Positions 19,123-28,624 of a stretch of 64,000 nucleotides of DNA are shown piece after piece; positions within the stretch are counted from its first letter, which is position 1; every line of letters starts with the position of its first letter. The notes under the pieces are model-generated. The model saw only the letters and a program-made list of their open reading frames with translations. It was not told where the DNA came from and did not search any database. The stretch comes from Scytonema hofmannii PCC 7110 (GTDB taxonomy: Bacteria; Cyanobacteriota; Cyanobacteriia; Cyanobacteriales; Nostocaceae): positions 5,998,824 to 6,062,823 of the forward strand of contig NZ_KQ976354.1 in NCBI RefSeq assembly GCF_000346485.2. Reading direction: 5' to 3'. Both the position numbers and the translations under genes were made by a program.

Positions 19123-22014
19123 TTAGAGCAAAACTTGCTTGATTGCTGTTTGTAGGGTCGTTAAACCTGTTTGTACATCCGAACCCAGATGGACTCGCAA
19201 AGCCCGTCGCGATCGCTCTGCCAAAACTTGAAAGTCACCGCGTGCTTGAGCCGCTTTGACTACACCAAAGCTATATTTCTGTCCCGGCACAGGCAAATCA
19301 ACTGTAGAATCGCAAGTAATTTGCAAAAAGACACCAGTATTCGGTCCACCCTTATAAGCCTGCCCCGTAGAGTGTAAAAAGCGGGGACCGAAGCCCAAAC
19401 AAGTTGCTACTTGCTTTGCATCGCGAATCGCTTGCCGGATTGCTTGTAGTTGCGCTTGGTGTGGGTCGTTCATCTCAACGTAAGCCAGCAGAGCAAAGTA
19501 ATCACTAACTTGGATGCGGTCTAGGTGTGCCCGCAAATAGCCAAAGAGTGAGCGATCGCCTGTTGCTTCAAAGAGTGCTGCTGCATTCTTCTGGTCTGTG
19601 AACAACTGAATACCATTTTCTGCTAAAATTGGTGTTTCTGCTGGGAATGCACCCGTCTGTTCATACTCGGACGTCAACTGTCGCGTGGCAATTTTGCTCG
19701 CTTCTACATCTGGCTGGTTAAAGGCGTTAATCCCAATAATCGATCCTGCAACGGCAGTGGCGATTTCCCAACGGAAAAACTCCTGACCTAATTGATAGGG
19801 ATCTCGTATTAGGATGCGTACTATCGGCTGCCCTGCTTGTTCCAAGGCATCTACTGCTGCATCCTGGTTCGGATCTGGGTCAGACTCCAGCCTCACGTAG
19901 ACAAATAAGCGATCGCTGCCGTAGACCAGAGGCTTCCCTAAGGGTTCCTGGTCAATAGGAATCAATCCCTTGCCATCCTTGCCCGTTGACTCAGCCAGCA
20001 ACTGCTCTAACCACGCGCCCAAGTCCGAGATACCGGGCGAGGTAATGAGGGTGACTTTGTCCCGACCCTGGTTTGCAAGCACCCCCAAAATTGTTCCCAG
20101 AACGACACCGGGATTGTCTGAGGCTGGGACGGTCGCAGCGCAAGAGTGTACCATTTCCTCAGTATAGTCTAGAAACTTTGCTACATCCACTCCCATAATC
20201 GCTGCTGGCACTAAGCCGAAATGTGACAGGGCAGAATACCTCCCGCCAATACTGGGTAAGCCAAAGAAAATATCACGGAAGCCGTCACTCTCTGCCACCT
20301 GCTGGAGTTTTGATCCCGGATCGGTGATAGCAATGAAGCGTTTGCTTGCTTCTTCAGCACCAAGGACTTGCTGTACCCGGTCAAAGAAATACTGCTTGAA
20401 GATATTCGGCTCTAAAGTGCCACCCGACTTACTAGACACGATGAACAGGGTGTTGGTCAGATCCACTTTATTCTCAACCGCCTTAATCTGGTCTGGATCT
20501 GTCGAGTCCAATACCTGTAATTCAGGGTAACCAAGTATTTTCCCGAAAGTGAGCTTCATCACTTCAGGGCACAGGCTAGATCCGCCCATTCCTAGTAGTA
20601 GTGCGTGCTTAAAACCCTCACTCTTCACTTCTTCGGCAAGTTTTTTGAGGTGGTCAATGTGCGCCAGTTGGTCTTCAGTGATGCCGAGCCAGCCAAGCCA
20701 ACGGTTCTCATCTGTACTTGTCCAGAGCGAAGCGTCCTGCGCCCACAATCGCCGCACCTTGCCGTTGACGAGCCAATCTTTGAGGGATGCTTGGACGCTC
20801 TTGGCGAGGTCATCAGGTAGATAATAACTTTGCCGATCTAGGTCTGTGCCTAGCACCGCTTCACGCTTTTTCTCTACGGCACTTAACAACTTGTCAAACG
20901 CTTCAATAAATAGCTGTACTCCCTCCGTCAATAACTGCTTTGTAACATCCTGCATTGAGATGTTGACCCGAGAGAGGGTTTCCATTATGTCGTGCGCTTC
21001 TTCTAAATGCTCTTTCAAGCTTGCACGCGGCTGTCCGCGATCGCGAAACGCCTCAAACGTTGCTGGAGGAATCGTGTTCACTGTATCCGCACCAATGAGT
21101 TCCTCCACGTAAAGCACATCGCGGTATAGGGGGTTCTTCGTGCTGGTACTAGCCCACAAGAGTCGTTGCGTTTGTGCACCCTTACCCGCTAACGCCTGCC
21201 ACTGGGCGCTCTGATAGATTTCTTGATAACGTTGATAAGTCAGTTTAGCATTGGCAATAGCAACTTTGCCGATGACGGTGCGTAAGGACGCCTCTTCACT
21301 CGCACTGGTAGCTGTCTTGACACGGGCGGTGGCGATCGCATCAATCGCAGTATCAATGCGGCTGATGAAGAAGCTAGCGACGCTGGCTACCTTACTCACG
21401 TCCCCACCTTGCGCTGCAAACGCTTCTAAACCGCTGATGTAAGCATTCGCGACCAGCTCGTAGGTTTCTTGGGAGAATAGCAGCGTGACGTTAACGTTGA
21501 TGCCCTCGCTAATCAGTTGCTCGATCGCAGGGATGCCTGCAGGCGTTGCGGGCACTTTAATCATTACGTTTTCTCGTCCGACCACTTGCCAGAGTCGCCG
21601 CGCTTCCGCGATCGTGCCTTGCGTGTCGTGAGCAAGGTACGGTGATACTTCCAAGCTGACGTAGCCGTCACGCTTTTTCGTTTGCTCATAGACAGGTCGC
21701 AAGACATCAGCAGTGTCTTGAATATCGCTAATCGCCAATTGCTCATAGAGCGACATAGCGTCCATGTCTTGCTGCTGCTCAAGTGCAATGAGTGCATCAT
21801 TATAGTCAGTACTGCCAGCAATGGCTTTCTCGAAAATGGCAGGGTTGGACGTGACACCACGCAATCCATCCTCATCCACTAAGCGTTGCAGTTCGCCACT
21901 AGTAATTAAGCTGCGTCGAATGTAGTCTAGCCAGACAGACTGCCCGTAATTTTGCAGGGTTTGCAAAGGGTTCACAGTCGCGTTTTTAAAAGCATTGATT
22001 AACGTTATTTGCAT
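19123..22014 (-). CDS. tal-pgi: Bifunctional transaldolase / glucose-6-phosphate isomerase
   Basis: A 963-residue fusion. Residues 1 to about 370 are transaldolase (GLRGVTSNPAIFEKAI near 50-65, Schiff-base lysine in VMIKVPATPAGI near 155-165). About 390 to 963 is phosphoglucose isomerase (LLGMGGSSLCPEV, SSKSGGTLEPN, GGRYSALSHFG). The fused form is known in several bacteria including cyanobacteria. It interconverts sedoheptulose-7-P and glyceraldehyde-3-P with erythrose-4-P and fructose-6-P, then isomerises fructose-6-P to glucose-6-P, closing the pentose phosphate cycle. It is now the first intact gene of the 11-gene minus-strand operon. A degraded transketolase end lies directly upstream. 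Confidence 0.95.
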   Translation of the reverse strand: MQITLINAFKNATVNPLQTLQNYGQSVWLDYIRRSLITSGELQRLVDEDGLRGVTSNPAIFEKAIAGSTDYNDALIALEQQQDMDAMSLYEQLAISDIQDTADVLRPVYEQTKKRDGYVSLEVSPYLAHDTQGTIAEARRLWQVVGRENVMIKVPATPAGIPAIEQLISEGINVNVTLLFSQETYELVANAYISGLEAFAAQGGDVSKVASVASFFISRIDTAIDAIATARVKTATSASEEASLRTVIGKVAIANAKLTYQRYQEIYQSAQWQALAGKGAQTQRLLWASTSTKNPLYRDVLYVEELIGADTVNTIPPATFEAFRDRGQPRASLKEHLEEAHDIMETLSRVNISMQDVTKQLLTEGVQLFIEAFDKLLSAVEKKREAVLGTDLDRQSYYLPDDLAKSVQASLKDWLVNGKVRRLWAQDASLWTSTDENRWLGWLGITEDQLAHIDHLKKLAEEVKSEGFKHALLLGMGGSSLCPEVMKLTFGKILGYPELQVLDSTDPDQIKAVENKVDLTNTLFIVSSKSGGTLEPNIFKQYFFDRVQQVLGAEEASKRFIAITDPGSKLQQVAESDGFRDIFFGLPSIGGRYSALSHFGLVPAAIMGVDVAKFLDYTEEMVHSCAATVPASDNPGVVLGTILGVLANQGRDKVTLITSPGISDLGAWLEQLLAESTGKDGKGLIPIDQEPLGKPLVYGSDRLFVYVRLESDPDPNQDAAVDALEQAGQPIVRILIRDPYQLGQEFFRWEIATAVAGSIIGINAFNQPDVEASKIATRQLTSEYEQTGAFPAETPILAENGIQLFTDQKNAAALFEATGDRSLFGYLRAHLDRIQVSDYFALLAYVEMNDPHQAQLQAIRQAIRDAKQVATCLGFGPRFLHSTGQAYKGGPNTGVFLQITCDSTVDLPVPGQKYSFGVVKAAQARGDFQVLAERSRRALRVHLGSDVQTGLTTLQTAIKQVLL

Positions 22015-22028
22015 TACAGGTTCTCAAT

Positions 22029-22216
22029 ATGTTTTGCCAGTTACGGTGTTTTCCGCAGCAACAACCTTTTCGAGGGTGAAGCCAAAGTGGCTCGGTCGTT
22101 TCCTCAGAGCCGAGGTTCCGAAGATATACGTTCAATGTGCGAGCCATTGTTGCCGACATACTGACCCCAACCAAAGGTGAAGGCTTGTTCGACACAGACC
22201 TAGGCGCTACTGGGGA
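22029..22216 (-). pseudogene. tkt: Degraded transketolase 3' end
   Basis: Reading the minus strand gives VCVEQAFTFGWGQYVG, then a frameshift and stop, then SHFGFTLEKVVAAE. The intact transketolase at 33465-35546 ends VCVEQASTFGWGQYVG ... SKFGFTPQKVVAAA. DNA similarity to 33475-33660 is clear along the whole segment, including the TTTTGCCAGTT end. About 60 codons of a 690-codon gene remain, in the same orientation and immediately upstream of tal-pgi. So a tkt gene once headed, or was duplicated into, this position. Confidence 0.85.
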
Positions 22217-22773
22217 AGTTAACTCTGTGATTAAAGTTTTCACCTTTAAAAAAGGTTTCACCAGTTAAAATCCCTAAGTTAAGGATAAACTTAAATTCTG
22301 CTGTAAATTTTATCGTAACTACTGACTGCAACAGATCTGTGCTAACGAGACTTAGACAAAAATTTCGGTTAAAAAGTGGTGTAATCGATGGTAAGTCGCC
22401 CCTAAGGCGTATAAAGCCATGTAAAATAGGTTTTTTCTTTCACTTTTCCCCAATAATACCCCTAAATAGTTCCTAAATTCTTTTTATTGAGCTTTATGAG
22501 TAAACACATCATCAAACCTTTTAGAGTGACGACTACCGTTAACCGAACCCTATTGGGGCTTGACCTGAACCTTAATAAATCTGAATTAATCTACACTTTT
22601 AATTTAATTTGCTGAAATTAAAGTCCTTAACTTATTCACATCGACGAAAGCTTTAAGTTTTTTATAGGATAAATTCAGTCAATAAATTTAAGAAAAGCGC
22701 CTGAAAAAAATGCTTGTAAAGCATTTAATTTTGAGCGTTTAAGGTAAGAGATGAGGATTGTTAAGTATTAACC
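22217..22773. other. Intergenic region with a duplicated leader segment
   Basis: The first part (about 22233-22320) resembles the leader upstream of the 35965-36357 gene (about 36417-36510). Both share AGTTTTCAC, then ACCAGTTAAAATC, then CTAA.TTAAGG and CTGTAAATTT. The tkt remnant is therefore joined to a copy of that leader, which may now drive the sugar operon. The rest is AT-rich, with a small palindrome AAATGCTTGTAAAGCATTT near 22707, and should contain the promoter of the plus-strand cluster starting at 22774. No gene is seen. Confidence 0.6.
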
Positions 22774-23457
22774 ATGAAGATAAAAATCGTAACCAGAAAT
22801 TCAAAAGACTGGAATAAAGCGCTTAATCTCGTTACACAGAAGTATAAGCATACTTTCGGTGCTGATGTACTACCCAATCCTGATTATTTTGTGGTATGCG
22901 TTTTGTCATCAGAGTTCAGCGATCGCGATACACAAATTGTTGCTTGCGCGGGGATGACTTTCAGTTCTAAAGCTTCATTCTTTTCCGAGCAATATTTGGA
23001 CGAGCCAATAGAACGAATCGTTTCGCGTTTCGAGGGCAAAACGGTAAGCCGTAACAAAATAGTGGAGATAGGGTCACTAGCGTCTGTTCAAAACAAAATT
23101 GGTATTGAACTAGTAAAAATTGTGCCTATTATTACCTGGTGCATGGGCAAGGAATACATTTTTTGTACGGTAACAAAACAAATCAGACGTATCTTTGACT
23201 GCATGGAACTCCATTTTGAGCCAATTCAACTTTCCGAATATGGAAGGTTGGGCGAATCTGCAAAAGAACAGTGGGGTAACTACTACGACAATTTACCGAA
23301 AACTGGATTCATAAGATTAAGCCAAATCTCAAGTTTGTTCTCGAAAAACACTGGGCGTTATCACTTTTCTAATCTTGAGATAGCACTGACAGATATTACG
23401 CAGATTAAAGCTTCAAAAACTACTATTAAAGCTGTGGTAAGCAATGCTTCCTTGTAG
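22774..23457 (+). CDS. Thermostable hemolysin family protein
   Basis: A 227-residue member of the family named after the Vibrio thermostable hemolysin (T_hemolysin, an acyltransferase-like fold). Typical features are YFVVCVLSSE followed by an alanine/cysteine-rich strand, the SEQYLDEPIE segment, VEIGSLAS near residue 108, and the C-terminal RLGESAKEQWGNYYDNLPKTGF. Despite the name, members often sit with AMP ligases and oxygenases in biosynthetic operons, and their biochemical role is unclear. Here an AMP ligase follows after 7 bp. No signal peptide is seen, so haemolysis is not implied. Confidence 0.75.
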   Translation: MKIKIVTRNSKDWNKALNLVTQKYKHTFGADVLPNPDYFVVCVLSSEFSDRDTQIVACAGMTFSSKASFFSEQYLDEPIERIVSRFEGKTVSRNKIVEIGSLASVQNKIGIELVKIVPIITWCMGKEYIFCTVTKQIRRIFDCMELHFEPIQLSEYGRLGESAKEQWGNYYDNLPKTGFIRLSQISSLFSKNTGRYHFSNLEIALTDITQIKASKTTIKAVVSNASL

Positions 23458-23464
23458 AGGTTTT

Positions 23465-25078
23465 ATGTCTGATTTCACTCCAGATGAAGTTATAAAAGTG
23501 AAATGGAATAGCAGTGTTATGAAGTTTATTAACGAAATTATTGCCAAAACAACGCAGTCTCCTGACGCCATTATGGTGGAAGTGTTGCCAGGTCAAACAA
23601 CATCAGCACAAACTTACAGTTATGGAGAAATGCTGACGGTGGCTGCTCACTTAAGCAATGAATTGCATCGTCTTCAGACTACACAGGCACATCCCCTCCG
23701 AGTTGGCTTAGTAATGGCGAACTCACCCGAATGGGTAGCGGCTGACCTAGCTCTTATGCTAAGTGGCGCTACTGAGGTACCAATTCCTTTGGCGTTTTCA
23801 GCAATGCAGGCAAAAAATCTATTGACCTGTATCGATATTTGCCTTGTTGATACACCGGGGGCTGACAGACTAGCGACTTGGTCAGAACAGGGGGAAGCTA
23901 ATCTTGACTACAAAGCAGTACATATGAACCTACGTACTTTGCTTGACAGTAGCAAAGACGTTACACAATACACTAATGTAGCAATCGCAAAAGAGCAAGA
24001 GTTTATTTGCAAGATAATTCACACCTCAGGCACGACCGGTAACCCCAAAGGTGTCAAAATTCGTAGCAACGGCTTATGGGATTTAATAGCGTCGTTACGG
24101 CGTAAAGTGAAACCCAACACATATGCACGTTACTTGTCGATAGTACCGCTTAGCCTTTTGATTGAGCAGGTGACAGCAATTTACATGACTTTGAGCGATG
24201 GTGGTACCTTGGTTTTTTTACCACCGGAGATACCTCTACTAGGTAGCGCTGGCGTAACCGCAAAAGAACTTCTACCTTACTTGCGTTATGCTGCCCCATC
24301 CTCCATGACTCTCCCACCGTCTATGGTAGAGGCGATTGACGGTTACTGTAAGGCGAACACCTACCGGACAAAGAAAGAACTGTTCCAACAGTTGTTTGGT
24401 CGTACCGAGCCACCGTTTCTGGCGTGTGGCGGTGCACCAACTTCTCCTACTATCCTAAGCCACCTTGCAGCAAATGGCATTGTTATCTACGAAGGTTACG
24501 GTCTAAGCGAAAATAGCTCTGTCGTTTCATGGAATGTTCCAGGCTGCATTAAAGTAGGCACGGTAGGTAAGCCACTCGATCATGTTCAGGTTAAGGTGTC
24601 CGACGAAGGTGAATTGTTGGTAAAAAGCTCTTCTCTGTTTGCCGGATATACCACCACCGATCCCTCCAGTTGCGATCTTAGTGCTGACGGGTGGCTCAAA
24701 ACCGGTGATATCGCCGCCATCGATAACGAAGGTTTTATTTGTATTTATGGTAGAAAGAAAAACGTAATCGTTACTGCAAACGGTCGCAATGTATCCCCAG
24801 AATGGGTCGAATCTAAATACAAAACACTCAGTTATGTGGAGGAAGCAGTTATATTCGGCAACGGGCTAGAAAAAATTTATGGCTTTTTCGTAATTGATAA
24901 AAATTTTGATGTTTCTGTGGCTAAGGAAAATATTGCCGCATTCGGTGAGCAAAATTTTTCTGAAGTCGAACAAGTCTCAGAAATATTCATTACCAGCAGC
25001 ACTGATGAAGTATACCGCAACTATTTCACGGTAACTGGTAGACCAATACGAGATAAAATCTGGAATTTTATAAATTAA
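23465..25078 (+). CDS. AMP-dependent acyl/aryl synthetase
   Basis: An ANL-superfamily adenylating enzyme of about 537 residues. The phosphate loop HTSGTTGNPKGVK is near residue 190, the YGLSE segment near 340, the TGDIA aspartate near 410, and the A8/A10 region GRKKNVIVTANGRNVSPEW near 425-445. It should activate a carboxylic acid as an acyl-adenylate for transfer to CoA or a carrier protein; the substrate is not readable. I prefer the ATG at 23465 (AGAGG upstream) to an upstream in-frame ATG at 23444 that overlaps the preceding gene. It sits between the T_hemolysin gene and the TauD chimera, with 23 bp to the latter. Confidence 0.85.
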   Translation: MSDFTPDEVIKVKWNSSVMKFINEIIAKTTQSPDAIMVEVLPGQTTSAQTYSYGEMLTVAAHLSNELHRLQTTQAHPLRVGLVMANSPEWVAADLALMLSGATEVPIPLAFSAMQAKNLLTCIDICLVDTPGADRLATWSEQGEANLDYKAVHMNLRTLLDSSKDVTQYTNVAIAKEQEFICKIIHTSGTTGNPKGVKIRSNGLWDLIASLRRKVKPNTYARYLSIVPLSLLIEQVTAIYMTLSDGGTLVFLPPEIPLLGSAGVTAKELLPYLRYAAPSSMTLPPSMVEAIDGYCKANTYRTKKELFQQLFGRTEPPFLACGGAPTSPTILSHLAANGIVIYEGYGLSENSSVVSWNVPGCIKVGTVGKPLDHVQVKVSDEGELLVKSSSLFAGYTTTDPSSCDLSADGWLKTGDIAAIDNEGFICIYGRKKNVIVTANGRNVSPEWVESKYKTLSYVEEAVIFGNGLEKIYGFFVIDKNFDVSVAKENIAAFGEQNFSEVEQVSEIFITSSTDEVYRNYFTVTGRPIRDKIWNFIN

Positions 25079-25101
25079 CAGTTCAATCTGGAGGAAAAAA
25101 T

Positions 25102-26415
25102 ATGTTAAGTTTAGTAAAGGTTACTCAATATGGACAAAGCTACGGTACACTGCTGTTGGGTGAGGCAGACACAACGCTAGATAGTCTCGATAACAACAAC
25201 GTTCTTAATCAACTCAAACAGTCCGGCTTCATTGTTTTCCGTAATTTCAATGTTGATCTCAATAGCTTTTCTAATTTTGTACAACGCCTCAGTTTTCGAG
25301 TCACACTTGACCCTGCTCGCCAATTCTATGGTGCGATCGCGCAAAAAGTGGATGCTGGTTTTGATGCCGTTGGCTTGCATTGCGAGAATGGAAATAGCCC
25401 GTTTATGCCACACCTGTGCTGGTTTTTCTGTGAGAAAGCAAGTAGCAGAGGTTCGCAGACGACTGTTTGCGATGGCTATCGTGTGTGGGATATGCTGTCG
25501 CCCACAACGCAACAAGTCTTCCTAGACAAAGACATCGTTTACAGCCGCAATGTTGAGTCAGACAAGTGGAAAAACTTTGTATTCCACTCCTTACAGGGCA
25601 AAAAACCGATTGGCAACGGAGTTGCTGCTGTGTTTCTTGAACCAATTTTAGGTGGTGCATACCTTACAGTACCACCTGCAGGTTATCTCAAAGAGGTAGA
25701 AACGCTGTGTCGGCAAACCAATTCTTTGCTAGTTGTAGACGAGATTCAGACGGGTTTTGGTCGCGTCGGCAAGATGTTTGCTATCGAGTTCGACCAAGTA
25801 CTGCCGGATATCATTCTATTATCCAAAGGAATTACGGGCGGACACACATCGATTGCGATCGCGGTAATGCGCGATACAGTGGTTCATAAAATTAACACTA
25901 TTCAGGGTTTGCCAGCACGGTACTTGGCAAGCGAATCAGGTGGCTCGCCCTATGCTTGTGCTGCGGCAGTTGCTTCTATTGAGTTCATTCGCCGGAACAA
26001 CCTACCGGAGCGTGCTCAACAACTTGGACAAAGGCTTAGACAAGGGTTGAAAGAAGCCGCAAGAAAATACCCTAAACTGATTCTTGATGCGCCAGGCGTG
26101 GGGTTAATGACCGGTTTGCGGGTACGCAATTCAGCTGTGGAAACCGCAATTACTATAGAATTGGGCAAACATAAGATACACGTCGGTCATTCAATGAATG
26201 AGTCAGCTAAGTACCCTGTGCTACGTTTTTACCCGCCACTGACTGTGACTGCTGAGGAAATTGACCGCGTGCTTGCGGCGCTGCATGAGGTATTGACATC
26301 TTTGAATCAGAAGCCAGCACTGTTTTACGACTTGTTTAACCAATTGGTGAAACGTCAATACCGCTTACCGAAGAAACTACTATTCCGTTTGGCTGGTTTA
26401 AAAGAAGCCCACTAG
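25102..26415 (+). CDS. Chimera: TauD/TfdA-type dioxygenase N-half fused to class III aminotransferase C-half
   Basis: Residues 1 to about 168 match the TauD/TfdA Fe(II)/2-oxoglutarate dioxygenases (SGFIVFRNFN, the HxE metal pair in GLHCEN at 93-95, and PHLCWFFCEKA). Residues from about 173 on match the C-terminal two thirds of a class III PLP aminotransferase (VVDEIQTGFGRVGKMF near 211-226, PLP lysine K242 in LLSKGITGGH). Each half lacks the rest of its fold: the dioxygenase has lost its distal His, and the aminotransferase its N-terminal cofactor region. The open frame across the join, near 25603-25623, suggests an in-frame deletion that removed the end of one gene and the beginning of a downstream one. 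A strong GGAGG ribosome site remains. Activity as either enzyme is doubtful. Confidence 0.8.
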   Translation: MLSLVKVTQYGQSYGTLLLGEADTTLDSLDNNNVLNQLKQSGFIVFRNFNVDLNSFSNFVQRLSFRVTLDPARQFYGAIAQKVDAGFDAVGLHCENGNSPFMPHLCWFFCEKASSRGSQTTVCDGYRVWDMLSPTTQQVFLDKDIVYSRNVESDKWKNFVFHSLQGKKPIGNGVAAVFLEPILGGAYLTVPPAGYLKEVETLCRQTNSLLVVDEIQTGFGRVGKMFAIEFDQVLPDIILLSKGITGGHTSIAIAVMRDTVVHKINTIQGLPARYLASESGGSPYACAAAVASIEFIRRNNLPERAQQLGQRLRQGLKEAARKYPKLILDAPGVGLMTGLRVRNSAVETAITIELGKHKIHVGHSMNESAKYPVLRFYPPLTVTAEEIDRVLAALHEVLTSLNQKPALFYDLFNQLVKRQYRLPKKLLFRLAGLKEAH

Positions 26416-26491
26416 ATATGGTGTTACTGAAACTGTCACCAGTCCCTTAATTCAGTAGCAAATCAAATAGACAATACACCTGTTTAAGAGT

Positions 26492-28624
26492 ATGTTGAAT
26501 ATTTTCTCTACCTCCAACCATTCCTATAAACTCACCCAGCGAGAGTATATCAACTTAAAGCGTCTAGCAGATTACTCCTCAGTGCAGTCCATGCCAGAAA
26601 TTTGGCGGCTAGTGCAAGAGCGATTTGGTCAAACCATCGCACTTATGGACTCTCATGCTGAACCAGAAGTCGTTCTCACCTACTCCCAGTTGTATCAACA
26701 AATTCAGCTGTTTGCAGCCGGATTGCAGGCGTTAGGAGTGCAACCCGGCGTAGGTGAAGCGGGAGTCAAGTCGCCTCACGTTGCCCTGTTTGCTGACAAC
26801 AGCCCCCGGTGGTTAATTGCAGATCAGGGAATTATGACAGCTGGAGCAGTGAACGTGGTTCGCAGTTCCCAAGCTGCTTGGGAGGAGCTACTGTATATCT
26901 TAATAGACAGCGACAGTACTGCCCTAGTTGTGGAAAATTGCGCGACGCTAAAAAAATTGTATCCTCACCTAGACGCTTTGCCTATTCGGCTTGTTGTCTT
27001 GCTATCAGATGAAGATCCAGATGAAAAAGAAACTCTGAAGATATTAAACTATCAGATGCTGATAGCAGCTGGGTCAAACTATTCCCAAAAAACAGTCAAT
27101 CAAAACCGAGATACACTAGCTACGTTAATATACACGTCTGGAACGACTGGCAAACCCAAGGGCGTTATGCTTAATCATGGAAATTTGCTACATCAAATCA
27201 CGACCTTTGGTGTAGCAATACAACCGCAGCCAGGAGCATGTGTACTTAGCGTCCTACCCCCATGGCATATCTACGAACGCACTATGGAGTACTTTTTTCT
27301 CTCTCAAGGTTGCACGCAGATTTACACCAATAACCGCTATTTCAAACAAGACCTCAAAAAATTTCAACCCAATTACGTAGCTGGTGTACCTCGACTGTGG
27401 GACTACATTTATGAAAGAGTGCAAAAGCAGTTCCGAGAACAACCCCCTAATAAACAGCGTCTGATTAACTTTTTGCTAACTAATAGTCAGTATTATATAG
27501 AGGCCCGTCGGATGGTGCAAAGGTTGGCTTTAAACCATCTGTATCGGTCACCTCTTTTAAGCCTGATAGCTGGAATACAAACAGTTGCTCGGTGGTCACT
27601 TCATGCTCTTGCAAAACAGCTAGTCTATCGACAAGTTCGTTCAACAATTGGTGGTCAGATTGAGCAAGTCATTAGTGGCGGTGCCTCTTTAGCAATGCAC
27701 TTAGAAAATTTCTTTGAAATTCTTGGCATTGAAATTCTTGTGGGTTACGGCTTAACAGAAACTTCTCCCGTGATTAGCGTCCGTCGCCGTTGGCGTAATC
27801 TACGCGGCTCAGCTGGGCAACCGATTCCCGGTACAGAAATCAAAATAGTTGACATTGAGACCCGTCAACCCTTACCTGTTGGTCAGTGTGGCTTGGTTCT
27901 AGTGCGCGGACCGCAGGTCATGCAGGGATACTATAAGAATCCTGAAGCAACGGCTAATGCCATTGACTTGGCAGGATGGTTTGATACCGGTGATTTGGGT
28001 TGGCTCACACTTGACAGTGATTTGGTGTTGACTGGACGGGCAAAAGATACGATTGTTTTAACAAATGGAGAGAATATAGAACCGCAGCCGATTGAAGATG
28101 CTTGTTTGCGATCGCCCTATATATACCAGATTATGCTAGTAGGGCAAGATCGGCGCTCGCTTGGAGCCTTAATTGTTCCCAATCGGGAAGCTTTACAACA
28201 GTGGCTAGCTAGCCACAACCTTTACTTGCGCCTAGGTGAGCAATCCTCCTCGCTCCGCAATGGCAATCAAGGGGCAAAACTCACCTGCTCCTACGAGTAT
28301 CCCGATTGCCACTCAACTGAAGGAATTGACCTTAATAGTAAAATTATCTACGACTTATTTCGTCAAGAATTGATTCGTGAAGTGCAAAACCAACCAAGTT
28401 TCCGCTCCAACAATATCATTAGTTCACTTCGGCTGATTCCGGAGCCGTTCTCGATTGAAAATGGCATGATGACCCAAACAATGAAAATCCGACGATCTGT
28501 TGTGATAGAGCGCTATCATGATATAATTGAGAATATGTTTTCTATATCTGAGTTGTTACCTGTTCCGTCAGCTTTCACTTCAGTAGTGACATCTGGTTTT
28601 TCAAGAAGTACTTTACGTCAATAA
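26492..28624 (+). CDS. aas: Long-chain acyl-ACP synthetase / AMP-dependent ligase
   Basis: A 710-residue ANL enzyme closely resembling cyanobacterial acyl-[acyl-carrier-protein] synthetases, which reactivate free fatty acids for membrane lipids or secondary metabolites. Motifs include YTSGTTGKPKGVMLNHGN near 213-230, LPPWHIYERT, GYGLTETSPV near 417, TGDLGW near 500, and GRAKDTIVLTNGENIEPQPIE. The body is typical, but the last 30 residues (after ENMFSISELL) and a stretch around SSSLRNGNQGAKLTCSYEYP look like local additions. It lies 76 bp after the chimera on the same strand, so it may belong to that cluster. Whether it is the housekeeping Aas or an accessory copy cannot be decided here. Confidence 0.85.
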   Translation: MLNIFSTSNHSYKLTQREYINLKRLADYSSVQSMPEIWRLVQERFGQTIALMDSHAEPEVVLTYSQLYQQIQLFAAGLQALGVQPGVGEAGVKSPHVALFADNSPRWLIADQGIMTAGAVNVVRSSQAAWEELLYILIDSDSTALVVENCATLKKLYPHLDALPIRLVVLLSDEDPDEKETLKILNYQMLIAAGSNYSQKTVNQNRDTLATLIYTSGTTGKPKGVMLNHGNLLHQITTFGVAIQPQPGACVLSVLPPWHIYERTMEYFFLSQGCTQIYTNNRYFKQDLKKFQPNYVAGVPRLWDYIYERVQKQFREQPPNKQRLINFLLTNSQYYIEARRMVQRLALNHLYRSPLLSLIAGIQTVARWSLHALAKQLVYRQVRSTIGGQIEQVISGGASLAMHLENFFEILGIEILVGYGLTETSPVISVRRRWRNLRGSAGQPIPGTEIKIVDIETRQPLPVGQCGLVLVRGPQVMQGYYKNPEATANAIDLAGWFDTGDLGWLTLDSDLVLTGRAKDTIVLTNGENIEPQPIEDACLRSPYIYQIMLVGQDRRSLGALIVPNREALQQWLASHNLYLRLGEQSSSLRNGNQGAKLTCSYEYPDCHSTEGIDLNSKIIYDLFRQELIREVQNQPSFRSNNIISSLRLIPEPFSIENGMMTQTMKIRRSVVIERYHDIIENMFSISELLPVPSAFTSVVTSGFSRSTLRQ

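Noticed and set aside
22774-23457. Reading the T_hemolysin gene as a haemolytic virulence factor
   Set aside because: No signal peptide; the family name is historical and the operon context is biosynthetic.
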